From positions 1 through 38,363 of the forward strand of contig NZ_JARVKV010000066.1 of assembly GCF_029813835.1 (NCBI RefSeq): 38,363 bases of DNA, written 5' to 3'. The notes beneath the pieces are model-generated. The model did no database searches, was not told the origin of the DNA, and saw only the letters and a list, made by a program, of their open reading frames with translations. Shown here piece after piece: positions 7,740-15,797 of the stretch. Numbering within the stretch: the stretch's first letter is position 1; each line of letters opens with the position of its first letter. Source of the DNA: Streptomyces sp. DH37 (lineage in GTDB: Bacteria > Actinomycetota > Actinomycetes > Streptomycetales > Streptomycetaceae). Position numbers and translations under genes: made by a program.

Positions 7740-8384
7740 CTATCCGTCGCCGCGGCGGGACTTCACCACGCGCACCACGACGAAACCGACGACGGCCAGG
7801 ACGATGACGGCGACCACGCCCTTCGAGTACATCGAGACGTAGCCCGACACGGTGTGCCAGTTCTCCCCGAGCGCGTAACCGGTCAGCACGAAGAGGGTGT
7901 TCCACAGCAGGCTGCCGAGCGCGGTGAGGGTCAGGAACGTCGTCGCGGGCATGCGCTCGACGCCCGCGGGGATCGAGATCAGACTGCGGAAGACCGGGAC
8001 CATCCGCCCGAAGAAGACCGCCTTGGTGCCGTGCCTGGCGAACCACGCCTCGGTCCTCTCGATGTCGGAGGGCTTCAGCAGCGGGATCCTCCCCGCGACC
8101 GCCAGGGTCCGTTCCCGGCCCAGGAGCGCGCCCACCCAGTACAGGGCGAGCGCTCCGACGACCGAGCCGACGGTGGTCCACAGCAGGGCGGCGAACAGGC
8201 TGATGTCGCCGCGGCTTGCGGTGAAGCCGGCCAGCGGCAGGATCACCTCGCTCGGCAGGGGCGGGAAGAGGTTCTCCAGGGCGATGGCCAGGCCCGCTCC
8301 GGGGGCGCCGAGGGTCTCCATCAGGCCGGTGGCCCAGTTCGTCAGCCCGTCGGTCGGCTGCTGTGCGGCGGCTGCGGTTCTCAT
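7740..8384 (-). CDS. DedA family membrane protein (214 aa)
   Basis: A DedA/SNARE-associated-type membrane protein: ENLFPPLPSEVILPLAGF (residues 38-55), a conserved Gly-rich helix, FFGRMVPVFRSLISIPAG (the DedA F.GR..P..R....AG signature) and a C-terminal membrane helix ending in a basic tail. Related proteins act in lipid scrambling and membrane homeostasis. A GTG one codon upstream (8387) is also possible, but ATG at 8384 is preferred; neither has a strong ribosome binding site. It is divergent from the GH13 gene across a 250-base regulatory gap. Confidence 0.92.
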   Translation of the reverse strand: MRTAAAAQQPTDGLTNWATGLMETLGAPGAGLAIALENLFPPLPSEVILPLAGFTASRGDISLFAALLWTTVGSVVGALALYWVGALLGRERTLAVAGRIPLLKPSDIERTEAWFARHGTKAVFFGRMVPVFRSLISIPAGVERMPATTFLTLTALGSLLWNTLFVLTGYALGENWHTVSGYVSMYSKGVVAVIVLAVVGFVVVRVVKSRRGDG

Positions 8385-8530
8385 CACATGTGGCCAATGC
8401 TGTGTGGGGGGCGGACACGGACGGTGGGAGGACGGTTACCCGGCCTTCCCGGGGCGAATCGCGGGCCCGGAGCGAGGGAGGGGAGTCCGGTCGGGGACCG
8501 GAACCGGGGCGGGGCGTCCGGATATCACCG

Positions 8531-8600
8531 GACATGGCATATGTCACGTGCTCGTATCGCGGGCATTTCTTGACCGTGAACCGAGTTGCGGTCCAATAAT
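8531..8600 (+). promoter_or_regulatory. Putative operator and promoter of the GH13 gene
   Basis: In the relatively AT-rich DedA-GH13 gap, GACAT-N5-ATGTC (8531-8545) is a perfect inverted repeat. Downstream, TTGACC (8570-8575) could be a -35 box and CAATAA (8594-8599) a -10 at 18-base spacing, 38 bases before the GTG start. The sugar regulator that might bind is not encoded nearby. Confidence 0.5.
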
Positions 8601-8637
8601 TCGCTTTGTCTTACAAGCAGGACCGCGAGAGGCAGCC

Positions 8638-10305
8638 GTGACACAGAGCACGTCCCGGGGCGACGCCGACTGGTGGCGCGAGTCCGTCGTCTACCAGATC
8701 TACGTGCCCAGCTTCGCCGACGCCGACGGTGACGGAATGGGCGACCTGCGAGGCGTCACCGGCCGCCTCGGCCACGTCGCCGAGCTGGGCGCCGACGCCG
8801 TGTGGCTCACCCCCTTCTACCGCTCGCCCTGGGCCGACGGCGGCTACGACGTGAGCGACTACCGCGACGTCGACCCGCGCCACGGCACCCTGGACGACTT
8901 CCGCGAGCTCCTGGACCGGGCCCACGCCCTGGGCCTGAAGGTCATCGTCGACATCGTCCCCAACCACTGCTCCGACAGGCACCCCTGGTTCGCCGAGGCG
9001 CTGGCCTCCCCGCCCGGCTCGCCCGCCCGCGACCGCTTCGTCTTCATGGACGGCCGGGGCCCGGACGGCAGCGAGCCGCCCTCGGACTGGCAGTCGAAGT
9101 TCGGGGGCGGGGTGTGGACCCGGGTGCCGGACGGCCAGTGGTACATGCACATCTTCGCCGCCGAGCAGCCCGATCTGAACTGGGAGAACCCCGAGGTCGT
9201 CGCGGAGTTCGAGGGCATCCTGCGGTTCTGGCTGGACCTGGGCGTCGACGGCTTCCGCATCGACGTGGCGCACGGCATGTGCAAGGACCTCACCCCGCCG
9301 CTGCGCGACACCAACGGATCGGACTCGGCCCCCCTCAACGCGCCGCCCGAGGGCCACGACCACCCCTTCTGGGACCGGGACGAGGTCCACGACATCCACC
9401 GCGCCTGGCGGAGGATCCTCGACGAGTACGCCCCGGCCCGGATCGCCGTCGCCGAGGCGGGCGTCAGCGAGGCCAGGCTGCCGCTGTACACCCGGCCCGA
9501 CGAGCTCCACCAGGCATTCAACTTCCCCTACCTGCGCTGCCCCTGGGACGCCGCCGCCTTCCGCCGGGTCATCGACGCCTCCCTGGACGGCGCCCGCTCG
9601 GTCGGTTCGCTGCCCACCTGGGTGCTGTCCAACCACGACGTGGTGCGCCACCTCAGCCGCTACGCCCTGCCCGACGGCACCGACACCACCGCCTGGCTGA
9701 TGGCGGACGGCCGCGAGCCGGCCGCCGACGGGGAACTCGGCCGCCGCCGTGCCCGGGCCGCCGCCCTGCTGACCCTGGCGCTGCCCGGCACCACGTACCT
9801 CTACCAGGGCGAGGAACTGGGCCTGCCGGAGGTGGCCGACCTGCCGCGCGAGGCGCTGCGCGACCCGATGTGGGAGCGGACCGGGAACGCCCGCAAGGGC
9901 CGGGACGGCTGCCGCGTACCGCTGCCCTGGGAGCGCTCGGGCCCGTCGTACGGTTTCGGCCCGGCCGGGAGCTGGCTGCCGCAGCCCGCGGGCTGGGGCG
10001 AGTACTCCGTCGAGGCCCAGACCGGCCGCGCGGACTCCTTCCTGGAGCTGTACCGGACGGCCCTGAAGATCCGCCGCTCCTTCACCGGGGACGAGAGCTT
10101 TGCCTGGCTGCCCGCGCGGGAGGGCGAACTGGCCTTCCGCAAGGGCTCCCTGGAGTGCCGGGTCAACCTCTCCGGCGCCCCGCTGCCCCTGCCGCCCTCC
10201 GCGGCCGAGCCCCTGCTGCTCAGCGACGGCGGGCGGGACGGGGACACCCCGCCGCGGACGCTGCCGCCGGACACCGCCGTCTGGCTGGAAGCCCGGCCGC
10301 GCTGA
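8638..10305 (+). CDS. GH13 alpha-glucosidase / alpha-amylase family enzyme (555 aa)
   Basis: A cytoplasmic GH13 enzyme of the oligo-1,6-glucosidase/alpha-glucosidase type. It starts WWRESVVYQIYVPSF and has ADAVWLTPFYRSP, VIVDIVPNHCSD (region I), GFRIDVAHG with nucleophile Asp209, AVAEAGV with acid/base Glu273, and LSNHDVVRH with the transition-state Asp334. GTTYLYQGEELGLPE follows the barrel, and a short C-terminal beta domain closes the protein. It hydrolyses alpha-linked oligosaccharides such as maltose or isomaltose; the exact linkage is not certain. The GTG at 8638 follows GAGAGGCAG and sits where family N-termini begin, and there is no signal peptide. It appears monocistronic, with a terminator hairpin after it. 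Confidence 0.93.
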   Translation: MTQSTSRGDADWWRESVVYQIYVPSFADADGDGMGDLRGVTGRLGHVAELGADAVWLTPFYRSPWADGGYDVSDYRDVDPRHGTLDDFRELLDRAHALGLKVIVDIVPNHCSDRHPWFAEALASPPGSPARDRFVFMDGRGPDGSEPPSDWQSKFGGGVWTRVPDGQWYMHIFAAEQPDLNWENPEVVAEFEGILRFWLDLGVDGFRIDVAHGMCKDLTPPLRDTNGSDSAPLNAPPEGHDHPFWDRDEVHDIHRAWRRILDEYAPARIAVAEAGVSEARLPLYTRPDELHQAFNFPYLRCPWDAAAFRRVIDASLDGARSVGSLPTWVLSNHDVVRHLSRYALPDGTDTTAWLMADGREPAADGELGRRRARAAALLTLALPGTTYLYQGEELGLPEVADLPREALRDPMWERTGNARKGRDGCRVPLPWERSGPSYGFGPAGSWLPQPAGWGEYSVEAQTGRADSFLELYRTALKIRRSFTGDESFAWLPAREGELAFRKGSLECRVNLSGAPLPLPPSAAEPLLLSDGGRDGDTPPRTLPPDTAVWLEARPR

Positions 10306-10320
10306 CACCGGGCCACCACC

Positions 10321-10352
10321 GGGCCGCTGACGCCGCCGAGCGTCAGCGGCCC
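10321..10352. terminator. Bidirectional terminator hairpin
   Basis: A perfect 13-bp stem (10321-10333 with 10340-10352) and a 6-base loop lie between the convergent GH13 and TetR genes. The right arm overlaps the TetR stop codon at 10343. Confidence 0.8.
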
Positions 10353-11107
10353 GGCGCGTTCCGCGTCCGTACCAGGACCTCGACGCCGTCCAGCAGGCGG
10401 TCGAGACCGAAGACGAACTCGTCGTCGGGGCCGTCCGGCCGGTCCATGACCCCCGAGGCGAGGGCCGCGGTGACCGCCGGGAAGCGCTCGGGGTCGGTCA
10501 CCTTCCCCAGCAGCCGGGTGTAGGAGGCCATGGTCTCCTCCATGCTCCTGCCCGAGGCCCGGGCGGCGGCCTGGAGGTCCGCCGCCAGCGTGGCCTCGTT
10601 CCTGACGAAACCGCTGACCAGCAGGATGACCTGGATCTTCTCGCCCTCGTCCAGCCCGGTGCCGCGCAGACAGGCCAGGCCCCGTTCCATCCAGGCGACC
10701 GAGTGGGGCGTGACGGGCGGCGTGCTGATCGGGATGCGGAGCATCCACAGGTTGCGGTGGAGCACGGCCCGCTGGGAGCGGGCCCAGTGCGCGAGCGCGG
10801 CCCGCCAGCCCTCCTCCTCGGGCGAGGGGCCCTCCGGGGGCAGCCCGTAGGCGGTGTCCTCCATGAGGACCAGCAGCTCGTCCTTGGAGGAGACGTACCG
10901 GTACAGCGACATCGTGGAGACGCCGAGCGCGGCGGCGACCCGGCCCATGGAGACGGCCGCGATCCCCTCGGCGGCGGCGAGGTCGATCGCGGCGCCGACG
11001 ATCCGGGCCACGCTCAGTCCCGGCCGGGGGCCCTTGCCGGGGCGTTCGCGCAGGCCCCAGGCGGTCTCCACGCCCGGGGGCAGACCGCTGCCGCTGTCCT
11101 TCGCCAT
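10343..11107 (-). CDS. TetR family transcriptional regulator (254 aa)
   Basis: The N-terminal helix-turn-helix is clear: LSVARIVGAAIDLAAAEG, then VSMGRVAAALGVSTMSLYRYV (about residues 50-75). A C-terminal TetR_C-type ligand domain contains LHRNLWMLRIPISTPPVTP and FVRNEATLAADLQ. It is divergent from the ABC exporter, which it probably represses until an effector (drug or metabolite) binds. I chose the ATG at 11107 because upstream codons run into the operator region. The neighbourhood, TetR plus DrrAB, is a common resistance layout in Streptomyces. Confidence 0.92.
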   Translation of the reverse strand: MAKDSGSGLPPGVETAWGLRERPGKGPRPGLSVARIVGAAIDLAAAEGIAAVSMGRVAAALGVSTMSLYRYVSSKDELLVLMEDTAYGLPPEGPSPEEEGWRAALAHWARSQRAVLHRNLWMLRIPISTPPVTPHSVAWMERGLACLRGTGLDEGEKIQVILLVSGFVRNEATLAADLQAAARASGRSMEETMASYTRLLGKVTDPERFPAVTAALASGVMDRPDGPDDEFVFGLDRLLDGVEVLVRTRNAPGR

Positions 11108-11168
11108 CTTCCGCGCCTGCCTCCGCCGTCTCGTGGTCCCCGGTCCGGTTGACCGCCATCCTAGGGAT

Positions 11169-11220
11169 GTGTATACCCTACGCAGTAGCGCGTATGACAT
11201 ACACAGAAGCGCGTACCTGA
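11169..11220. promoter_or_regulatory. Repeat-rich operator between tetR and ABC exporter
   Basis: In this divergent gap, GTGTAT (11169-11174) pairs with ATACAC (11199-11204). AGCGCGTA occurs twice in direct orientation (11187-11194 and 11208-11215), 21 bases or two helical turns apart, each preceded by CAG and followed closely by TGA. These are good candidate TetR-dimer sites overlapping the exporter promoter. The gap is richer in AT than its surroundings. Confidence 0.6.
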
Positions 11221-11247
11221 TACGCGGAAGAAGAGGGGGAGGGCGGC

Positions 11248-12216
11248 ATGGCCGACGAACCGGCGGTCGAGGCGACCGGTCTGGAGAAGTCCTACGGCCG
11301 GGTGAGGGTCCTGGCCGGAGTCGATCTGGAGGTGGCGCGCGGCAGCGTGTTCTCGCTGCTCGGACCCAACGGGGCGGGCAAGACCACCATCGTGCGCATC
11401 CTGTCCACGCTGGTGCGCCCCGACGCGGGACGGGTCCGGGTGGCGGGCTTCGACGCGGTGCGCGAACGGCGGGAGGTGCGCCGCCGCGTCAGCCTCACCG
11501 GCCAGTACGCGGCGCTGGACGGCCAGCAGACCGGTGAGGAGAACCTCCGCATGATGGGCCGGCTGTGCGGGCTGCCCCGGCGCCGGGCCCGCGAGCGCGC
11601 GGGGGAGCTGCTGGAGCGGTTCGGCCTCGAGGGCGCGGCCCGCCGCAGGGCCGGCACGTACTCCGGCGGGATGCGCCGCCGCCTGGACATCGCGGCGGGC
11701 CTGGTGGGGCGCCCCGAGGTGGTCTTCCTCGACGAGCCGACGACCGGGCTCGACCCGCGCAGCCGCCAGACGATGTGGGAGCTCGTCACCGAGCTGGCCG
11801 GCGCCGGGACGACGGTCTTCCTCACCACGCAGTACCTGGAGGAGGCCGACCGGCTCGCCGACCGCATCGCCCTCCTCGACGCGGGCCGGGTGGTCGCCGA
11901 GGGCACCGCCGCCGACCTCAAACGGCGGGTCGCGGACCGCCGCCTGGACCTCACGCTCGCCGGCGCCGGCGCGTACGGGCGGGTCGCGGGGCTGCTCGGC
12001 GAGCGCGTGGTGCACCGCGAGCCGGACCGCCTGGTCCTGGGGGTCCCCACCGACGGGAGCGCGGCGCACGTGAGGGCGCTGCTGGACGAGGCCGATCCGC
12101 ACCGCGACGCGGTGACCCGCTTCGCCGTGCGCGAGGCCACCCTCGACGACGTCTTCCTGGCCCTGACCGGCCGCGCCGCCACCCGCACCGGGGAGAAGGA
12201 GTCCGCCCGTGTCTGA
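11248..12216 (+). CDS. ABC exporter ATP-binding protein, DrrA-like (322 aa)
   Basis: Walker A GPNGAGKTT (39-47), signature YSGGMRRRLDIA (138-149) and Walker B VVFLDEPTTGLDP (Asp162, Glu163) follow the DrrA subfamily closely, including the GQYAALD Q-loop region. The C-terminal part (about residues 215-322) is the DUF4162-type extension of daunorubicin-resistance ATPases. It energises export of a drug or hydrophobic metabolite through the next gene's permease. The ATG follows a GGGGGAGGG-type ribosome binding site. It overlaps the permease gene by 8 bases. Confidence 0.95.
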   Translation: MADEPAVEATGLEKSYGRVRVLAGVDLEVARGSVFSLLGPNGAGKTTIVRILSTLVRPDAGRVRVAGFDAVRERREVRRRVSLTGQYAALDGQQTGEENLRMMGRLCGLPRRRARERAGELLERFGLEGAARRRAGTYSGGMRRRLDIAAGLVGRPEVVFLDEPTTGLDPRSRQTMWELVTELAGAGTTVFLTTQYLEEADRLADRIALLDAGRVVAEGTAADLKRRVADRRLDLTLAGAGAYGRVAGLLGERVVHREPDRLVLGVPTDGSAAHVRALLDEADPHRDAVTRFAVREATLDDVFLALTGRAATRTGEKESARV

Positions 12217-13006
12217 CCTCACCGCGCCCCGCGCGGCCGCCCCCGGCGCCCCGGCCCGCGCCGCGGCCCGCCCCCTGGCCCTGGCCGCCCGCTGCGTGCG
12301 GCTGTCCGCGCGCAACACCGACGCCCTGCTCACCTCGCTGATGCTGCCGGTGATGCTGATGCTGGTGTTCGTCTACCTCTTCGGGGGGGCGATCGACACC
12401 GGCACCCGGTACGTCACCTACGTCGTCCCCGGAGTGCTGGTGCTGTGCGCGGGCTACGGGGCCGCCGCGACGGCCGTCGGCGTCAGCGGGGACATGGCCG
12501 GGGGCATCGTCGACCGCTTCCGCTCCCTGGACGTCGGCGGGGCCTCCTTCCTGGCCGGGCACGTGGCGGCCAGTGCCGTGCGCAACGCCGCCGCGACCGC
12601 CGTGGTGCTCGCCGTCGCCTTCGCCATCGGCTTCCGGCCGGACGCGGGGGCGGCCGGCTGGGTGGCCGCGACGGGGCTCCTGGCGGCCTACGTCCTGGCC
12701 CTGTCCTGGCTGTCCGCCGCGGTCGGCCTGCTCGCCAGGACCCCCGAGGCCGCGGGCGGCTTCACCTTCCTCGCGCTGTTCCTGCCCTATCCGAGCAGCG
12801 CCTTCGTCCCCGTCGAGACCATGCCGGGCTGGCTCCACGGCTTCGCCGGGAACCAGCCCGTCACCCCGCTCATCGAGTCGCTGCGCGGACTGCTGCTGGG
12901 ACAGGAGGTCGGCGGCGCCCCCTGGCAGGCACTGGCCTGGTGCGCCGGGATCCTCGCCGTCTCGGTCGCCGCCTCCGGCGCGCTCTTCCGCCGCCGCACC
13001 GGCTGA
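12209..13006 (+). CDS. ABC-2 type permease, DrrB-like (265 aa)
   Basis: A membrane protein with about six hydrophobic segments, preceded by a cytoplasmic N-terminus of Ala/Pro/Arg composition. Typical ABC-2 features include LMLPVMLMLVFVYLFGGAID, YVVPGVLVLCAGYG, FRSLDVGGASFLAGHV and the C-terminal FAGNQPVTPLIESLRGLLLG. It forms the transmembrane channel for the DrrA-like ATPase. The GTG start lies inside the end of the ATPase gene, so the two are translationally coupled. A hairpin follows the stop. Confidence 0.93.
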   Translation: MSDLTAPRAAAPGAPARAAARPLALAARCVRLSARNTDALLTSLMLPVMLMLVFVYLFGGAIDTGTRYVTYVVPGVLVLCAGYGAAATAVGVSGDMAGGIVDRFRSLDVGGASFLAGHVAASAVRNAAATAVVLAVAFAIGFRPDAGAAGWVAATGLLAAYVLALSWLSAAVGLLARTPEAAGGFTFLALFLPYPSSAFVPVETMPGWLHGFAGNQPVTPLIESLRGLLLGQEVGGAPWQALAWCAGILAVSVAASGALFRRRTG

Positions 13007-13011
13007 CCGGA

Positions 13012-13049
13012 CGCCTCCGGCGGGCCCTCACCGGGGCCCGCCGGAGGCG
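13012..13049. terminator. Bidirectional terminator hairpin, 16-bp stem
   Basis: A perfect 16-bp inverted repeat (13012-13027 and 13034-13049) with a 6-base loop sits between the convergent permease and the Gly-rich membrane protein genes. Confidence 0.85.
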
Positions 13050-13066
13050 GCGCGTCAGGGCGGGGC

Positions 13067-14419
13067 TCAGAAGTCGCCGCCGCCGAAACCGCCCCCGAAG
13101 CCCCCGCCGAAGTCGCCTCCGCCGAAACCGCCACCGAAGTCGCCTCCGCCGCCGAGGTCCCCGCCCTCGCCCCAGCCGGGCCCGTAGCCGTAGCCCCAGC
13201 CGCCCATGCTGCTGCCCAGCATGGTCCCGAAGAGCAGGCCCGGCAGCAGCATCGAGCCGTAGCCGCCGAAGTAGCCGCCCATCCACGGGCCGTACGCCGG
13301 ACCCGCGTCCCAGTACGGCACCCGTCCGCCGTCCGCCGTCCGCACGGTGCGCACCGCCGGGTCCAGGCCGTCCTCGAGCCGGGCGGCGTCGGCCGCGCAG
13401 ACCGGCACGTCACGGGGCGAGCCGCCCGCGGGCGCCCACTCCATGTCCCGCACCGACGGCCCGTGCCGCGGGTCGAAGAAGCACGGGGGCCGCCGCTCGG
13501 GCAGCTCGCGCCCCTCCCGCCGGGCGTCCAGCACGGCCAGGGCGAACCGGCCGTCCTCCAGCGCCTCGGTCACCGCCCGTACGTCCTCGGGGCGGCGGGC
13601 CGCCGCGGACGCGTCCTTGGCCTTCTCGTACGCGTCCAGCGCCCGCCGGTAGTCCTCGAGCATCTCCGGGGTGACGCCGGGGGCGGAGGGGGAGAAGTCC
13701 AGCCGGTCCAGGGCCTCGCCGTAGGCGGTGATGTCCTCCTCGACCGCCGACCGCACCTGTTCCAGCTCGGCCCGCTCCTCCCGCTCGCGCTGCCTGCGCG
13801 AGCGGCGCACCAGGAACGCGCCGCCGAGCGCGAACACCATCAGGACGGCCAGGAAGCCCACCAGGACGCCCCCGCCGCCTCCGCCGCCGGTGTTCCGGTC
13901 GCCGTAGCCGCCGTCGGCGCGCGCGGCCGACTGCACGTCGGTGACGAAGCCGCCGAGGATCCGGTCGGGCTCGCCGGGGTGCTCCCGCAGGTTGCGCTGC
14001 GCGAGTTCGCTCGCCGCCGAGCCGGACAGGACGTCGGCGTCCGACGCCGCGCCGAACCGCGAGCCCAGCGCGACCGCGTACACGCCGGGGCGGCCCACCT
14101 CGGAGCGCAGCCGGTCGAAGACGGCCTCGCCGCCGTAGGAGGAGTCGGCGGGCAGGACGGCGACGTAGACCGGCACGTCGCCGGCCCGGATCTGCTCGGC
14201 GAGCCGGTCGGCCTCGGCGCCGGAGAGCTTGTCGGAGGCGGCGGGGTCGACGTAGACCGGGTCCTCCCGCAGCGCGGCGGCGACCTCGCCCAGGTCGGTG
14301 GCCGCCCGGGCACTGCCCGCGGGGGTGAGGAGCGTGGTGGCGAGGGCGAGCAGGACAGCCCAGAGCAGAGCCGCCCGCCGTCCCCGGAGTATGTGAGAGA
14401 TGGGGCGGTTTGTCCTCAT
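13067..14419 (-). CDS. Secreted/membrane TPM-like protein with Gly-Phe tail (450 aa)
   Basis: Residues 1-40 form a signal peptide ending near ARAAT. Residues 45-165 resemble a TPM-like extracellular domain (DPVYVDPAAS, LAEQIRAGDVPVYVAVLP, GVYAVALGSRFG). A poly-Gly stretch and a membrane helix follow (184-205), then a basic stop-transfer and a charged helical segment (205-320). The C-terminus (about 372-450) is rich in Gly, Tyr, Phe and Met and ends in GGGDF/GGGF repeats. Similar proteins occur across Streptomyces and are unnamed. The tail may be disordered or sticky. It is divergent from the next gene on the right; the ATG at 14419 precedes the signal peptide directly. Confidence 0.8.
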   Translation of the reverse strand: MRTNRPISHILRGRRAALLWAVLLALATTLLTPAGSARAATDLGEVAAALREDPVYVDPAASDKLSGAEADRLAEQIRAGDVPVYVAVLPADSSYGGEAVFDRLRSEVGRPGVYAVALGSRFGAASDADVLSGSAASELAQRNLREHPGEPDRILGGFVTDVQSAARADGGYGDRNTGGGGGGGVLVGFLAVLMVFALGGAFLVRRSRRQREREERAELEQVRSAVEEDITAYGEALDRLDFSPSAPGVTPEMLEDYRRALDAYEKAKDASAAARRPEDVRAVTEALEDGRFALAVLDARREGRELPERRPPCFFDPRHGPSVRDMEWAPAGGSPRDVPVCAADAARLEDGLDPAVRTVRTADGGRVPYWDAGPAYGPWMGGYFGGYGSMLLPGLLFGTMLGSSMGGWGYGYGPGWGEGGDLGGGGDFGGGFGGGDFGGGFGGGFGGGDF

Positions 14420-14837
14420 GGTGTTCCGCTACCCAGCCGTCGCCCCCTCACCCCGGAACAGCCGGGGAAAGTGCGTCGGCGCGGGGCGGCGGGGCCCGGT
14501 GCGCGGGAATGTCCGGCAGTGGTTTACGGTTGAACCAGATGCGGGCGCCGACGGTGCGGCCCGCCCCTCCCCCGGGGCGCCGCCGTCCGGGCACCCGCCC
14601 CCAAGCCGGCCCCGGTCGAGTTCTCCCCCGTCTCGGCCGGGGCCTTCCAGCCCCTCGGCCCGGTGCGCCGGGCCGGGGCGCTGTCAGAGGGCGCCCCTAC
14701 CATGGAACACGTCCCCACCGCGGTGCCGCGGCGGGCGAAGGACGCCTCGCCCGGCCCCGGCCCGAACGGCGGGGCGCCCCGGGCGGGAAGGGACCCGCCG
14801 TCCGCTCCCTCTCCACCACTTCTGCACGGAGGCCGCA
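14420..14837. other. 418-base gap without a convincing gene
   Basis: This divergent region should hold the promoters of the flanking genes. I see one 8-bp hairpin with a 4-base loop (14656-14675) and a less GC-rich patch near 14510-14540. Open frames here are compositional and show no family motif. Confidence 0.5.
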
Positions 14838-15239
14838 TTGTCCTCGACGTCGTCCTCGATGTCGTCCTCGACGCCGTCCTCGGTGTCCATCGGAACCGCC
14901 CGCCACTTCCACCCCGAGGGAACGCCCGGGGACGTCTGCCGCGACCACAACCGCGCCGCGCTGGCCACCGTGGTGGCCGCCGAGGCGCGCCGCAGGGGGT
15001 ACGGACCGGACCTGAGCGACCGGCAGATCGACGAGTGCGCCGCGCTCGCCGGCCGCAAGGCCCCCTCGCCGACGTCACGGGAGGCGATCCGCGCGGCCCT
15101 CAGGCCGCCGCTCACCGCCGACGACGCACCGGAGACCGTGGCGGCGGCCGTCTTCGACTCACTGCCGTCCCACCCGGTGCGGGTGATCGGGCGTGACGGC
15201 CGGGAGTTCTTCCTGGTCCCCCTCCCGGCCACCGCCTGA
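14838..15239 (+). CDS. Hypothetical protein with Ser-rich repeat N-terminus (133 aa)
   Basis: The C-terminal 110 residues look like a real small protein: HFHPEGTPGDVCRDHNRAAL, a helical region AALATVVAAEARRRGYG, DLSDRQIDECAALAGRK, and an ending RVIGRDGREFFLVPLPATA. I do not recognise the family. The start is uncertain. A TTG at 14838 has GGAGG 5 bases upstream (14828-14832), whereas the ATG at 14859 has no ribosome binding site. With the TTG start the first 18 residues are almost all Ser/Thr/Met, encoded by a 12-bp tandem repeat. No membrane segment is seen. Confidence 0.5.
   Translation: MSSTSSSMSSSTPSSVSIGTARHFHPEGTPGDVCRDHNRAALATVVAAEARRRGYGPDLSDRQIDECAALAGRKAPSPTSREAIRAALRPPLTADDAPETVAAAVFDSLPSHPVRVIGRDGREFFLVPLPATA
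14841..14888. repeat. Four 12-bp tandem repeats
   Basis: TCCTCGACGTCG is repeated four times with small changes at 14841, 14853, 14865 and 14877. It spans the region of the candidate start codons and encodes the Ser-rich segment. On the other strand it would read as acidic Asp/Glu-Val repeats. Confidence 0.85.
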
Positions 15240-15300
15240 CGCCCCCGCCGCCGTCACCCGGGCCGGGAGCGGGGCCGGGGCGCGGGCCGCCGCGGCCGGG

Positions 15301-15468
15301 TCACTCGGACCGGTGCCGCTCTCCCGGCTCTCTCCAGTCCAGCACCTCACGGGTCTCGCGCAGTATTCGCTCGGCCGCCTCGCGCGTCTGGGTGGGTACG
15401 TCGCCGAGCTCCTCGACCAGGCCTCCGTAGATCGGGGGGTGGTCGGTCCGGGTCGCGGTGGTCGCCAT
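15301..15468 (-). CDS. Small conserved hypothetical protein (55 aa)
   Basis: The peptide begins MATTATRTDHPPIYGGLVEE and contains VPTQTREAAERILRETREVLDW, an amphipathic helix. The ATG at 15468 is preferred over an upstream in-frame ATG because AGGAAGGAC lies 8-16 bases before it. It is soluble and acidic-helical with no known function. It looks like the short helical proteins found widely in Streptomyces. Confidence 0.6.
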   Translation of the reverse strand: MATTATRTDHPPIYGGLVEELGDVPTQTREAAERILRETREVLDWREPGERHRSE

Positions 15469-15797
15469 GCTGCGGGTCCTTCCTGTCGTGTCACGGGTGC
15501 CGTGAGCGACCCGTGGTACGGCCCTGTGCCGCGCCCAGATCGTTTCACGTGCCGATCGCGCGCCCGCGGCCGTGCCCGTCATCCGGTACGGCCGGTTCGG
15601 ACACGGCGCGAACCAGCGGGCGGCTACCCGCGGCGGAGGCGGTCATGCCGTACGGCGGGGGAGACGTGCGCCACCCCCCGCGGCGGCGATGAGTTCCGCA
15701 CGCCGCTCCGGTCTCCACGGGTACGCGCGGCCGCACGGCGCCGCGCGTCCGGTGAGTTCCGCGGGACCGCGGGACCCGCGAGAAAGAGGAGTCAGAG
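15469..15797. other. 329-base divergent gap
   Basis: The gap lies between the 55-aa gene (minus) and the TIGR03086 gene (plus). It should carry two promoters, but I see no clear consensus boxes, repeat or gene in it. Confidence 0.4.

Noticed and set aside
9928..9941. TGGGAGCGCTCGGG, close to the CebR palindrome
   Set aside because: It is inside the GH13 coding sequence, has two mismatches and is no longer a palindrome.
14841..14888. Short tandem repeats as a possible CRISPR array
   Set aside because: Units are contiguous 12-mers without spacers, and no cas gene is present.
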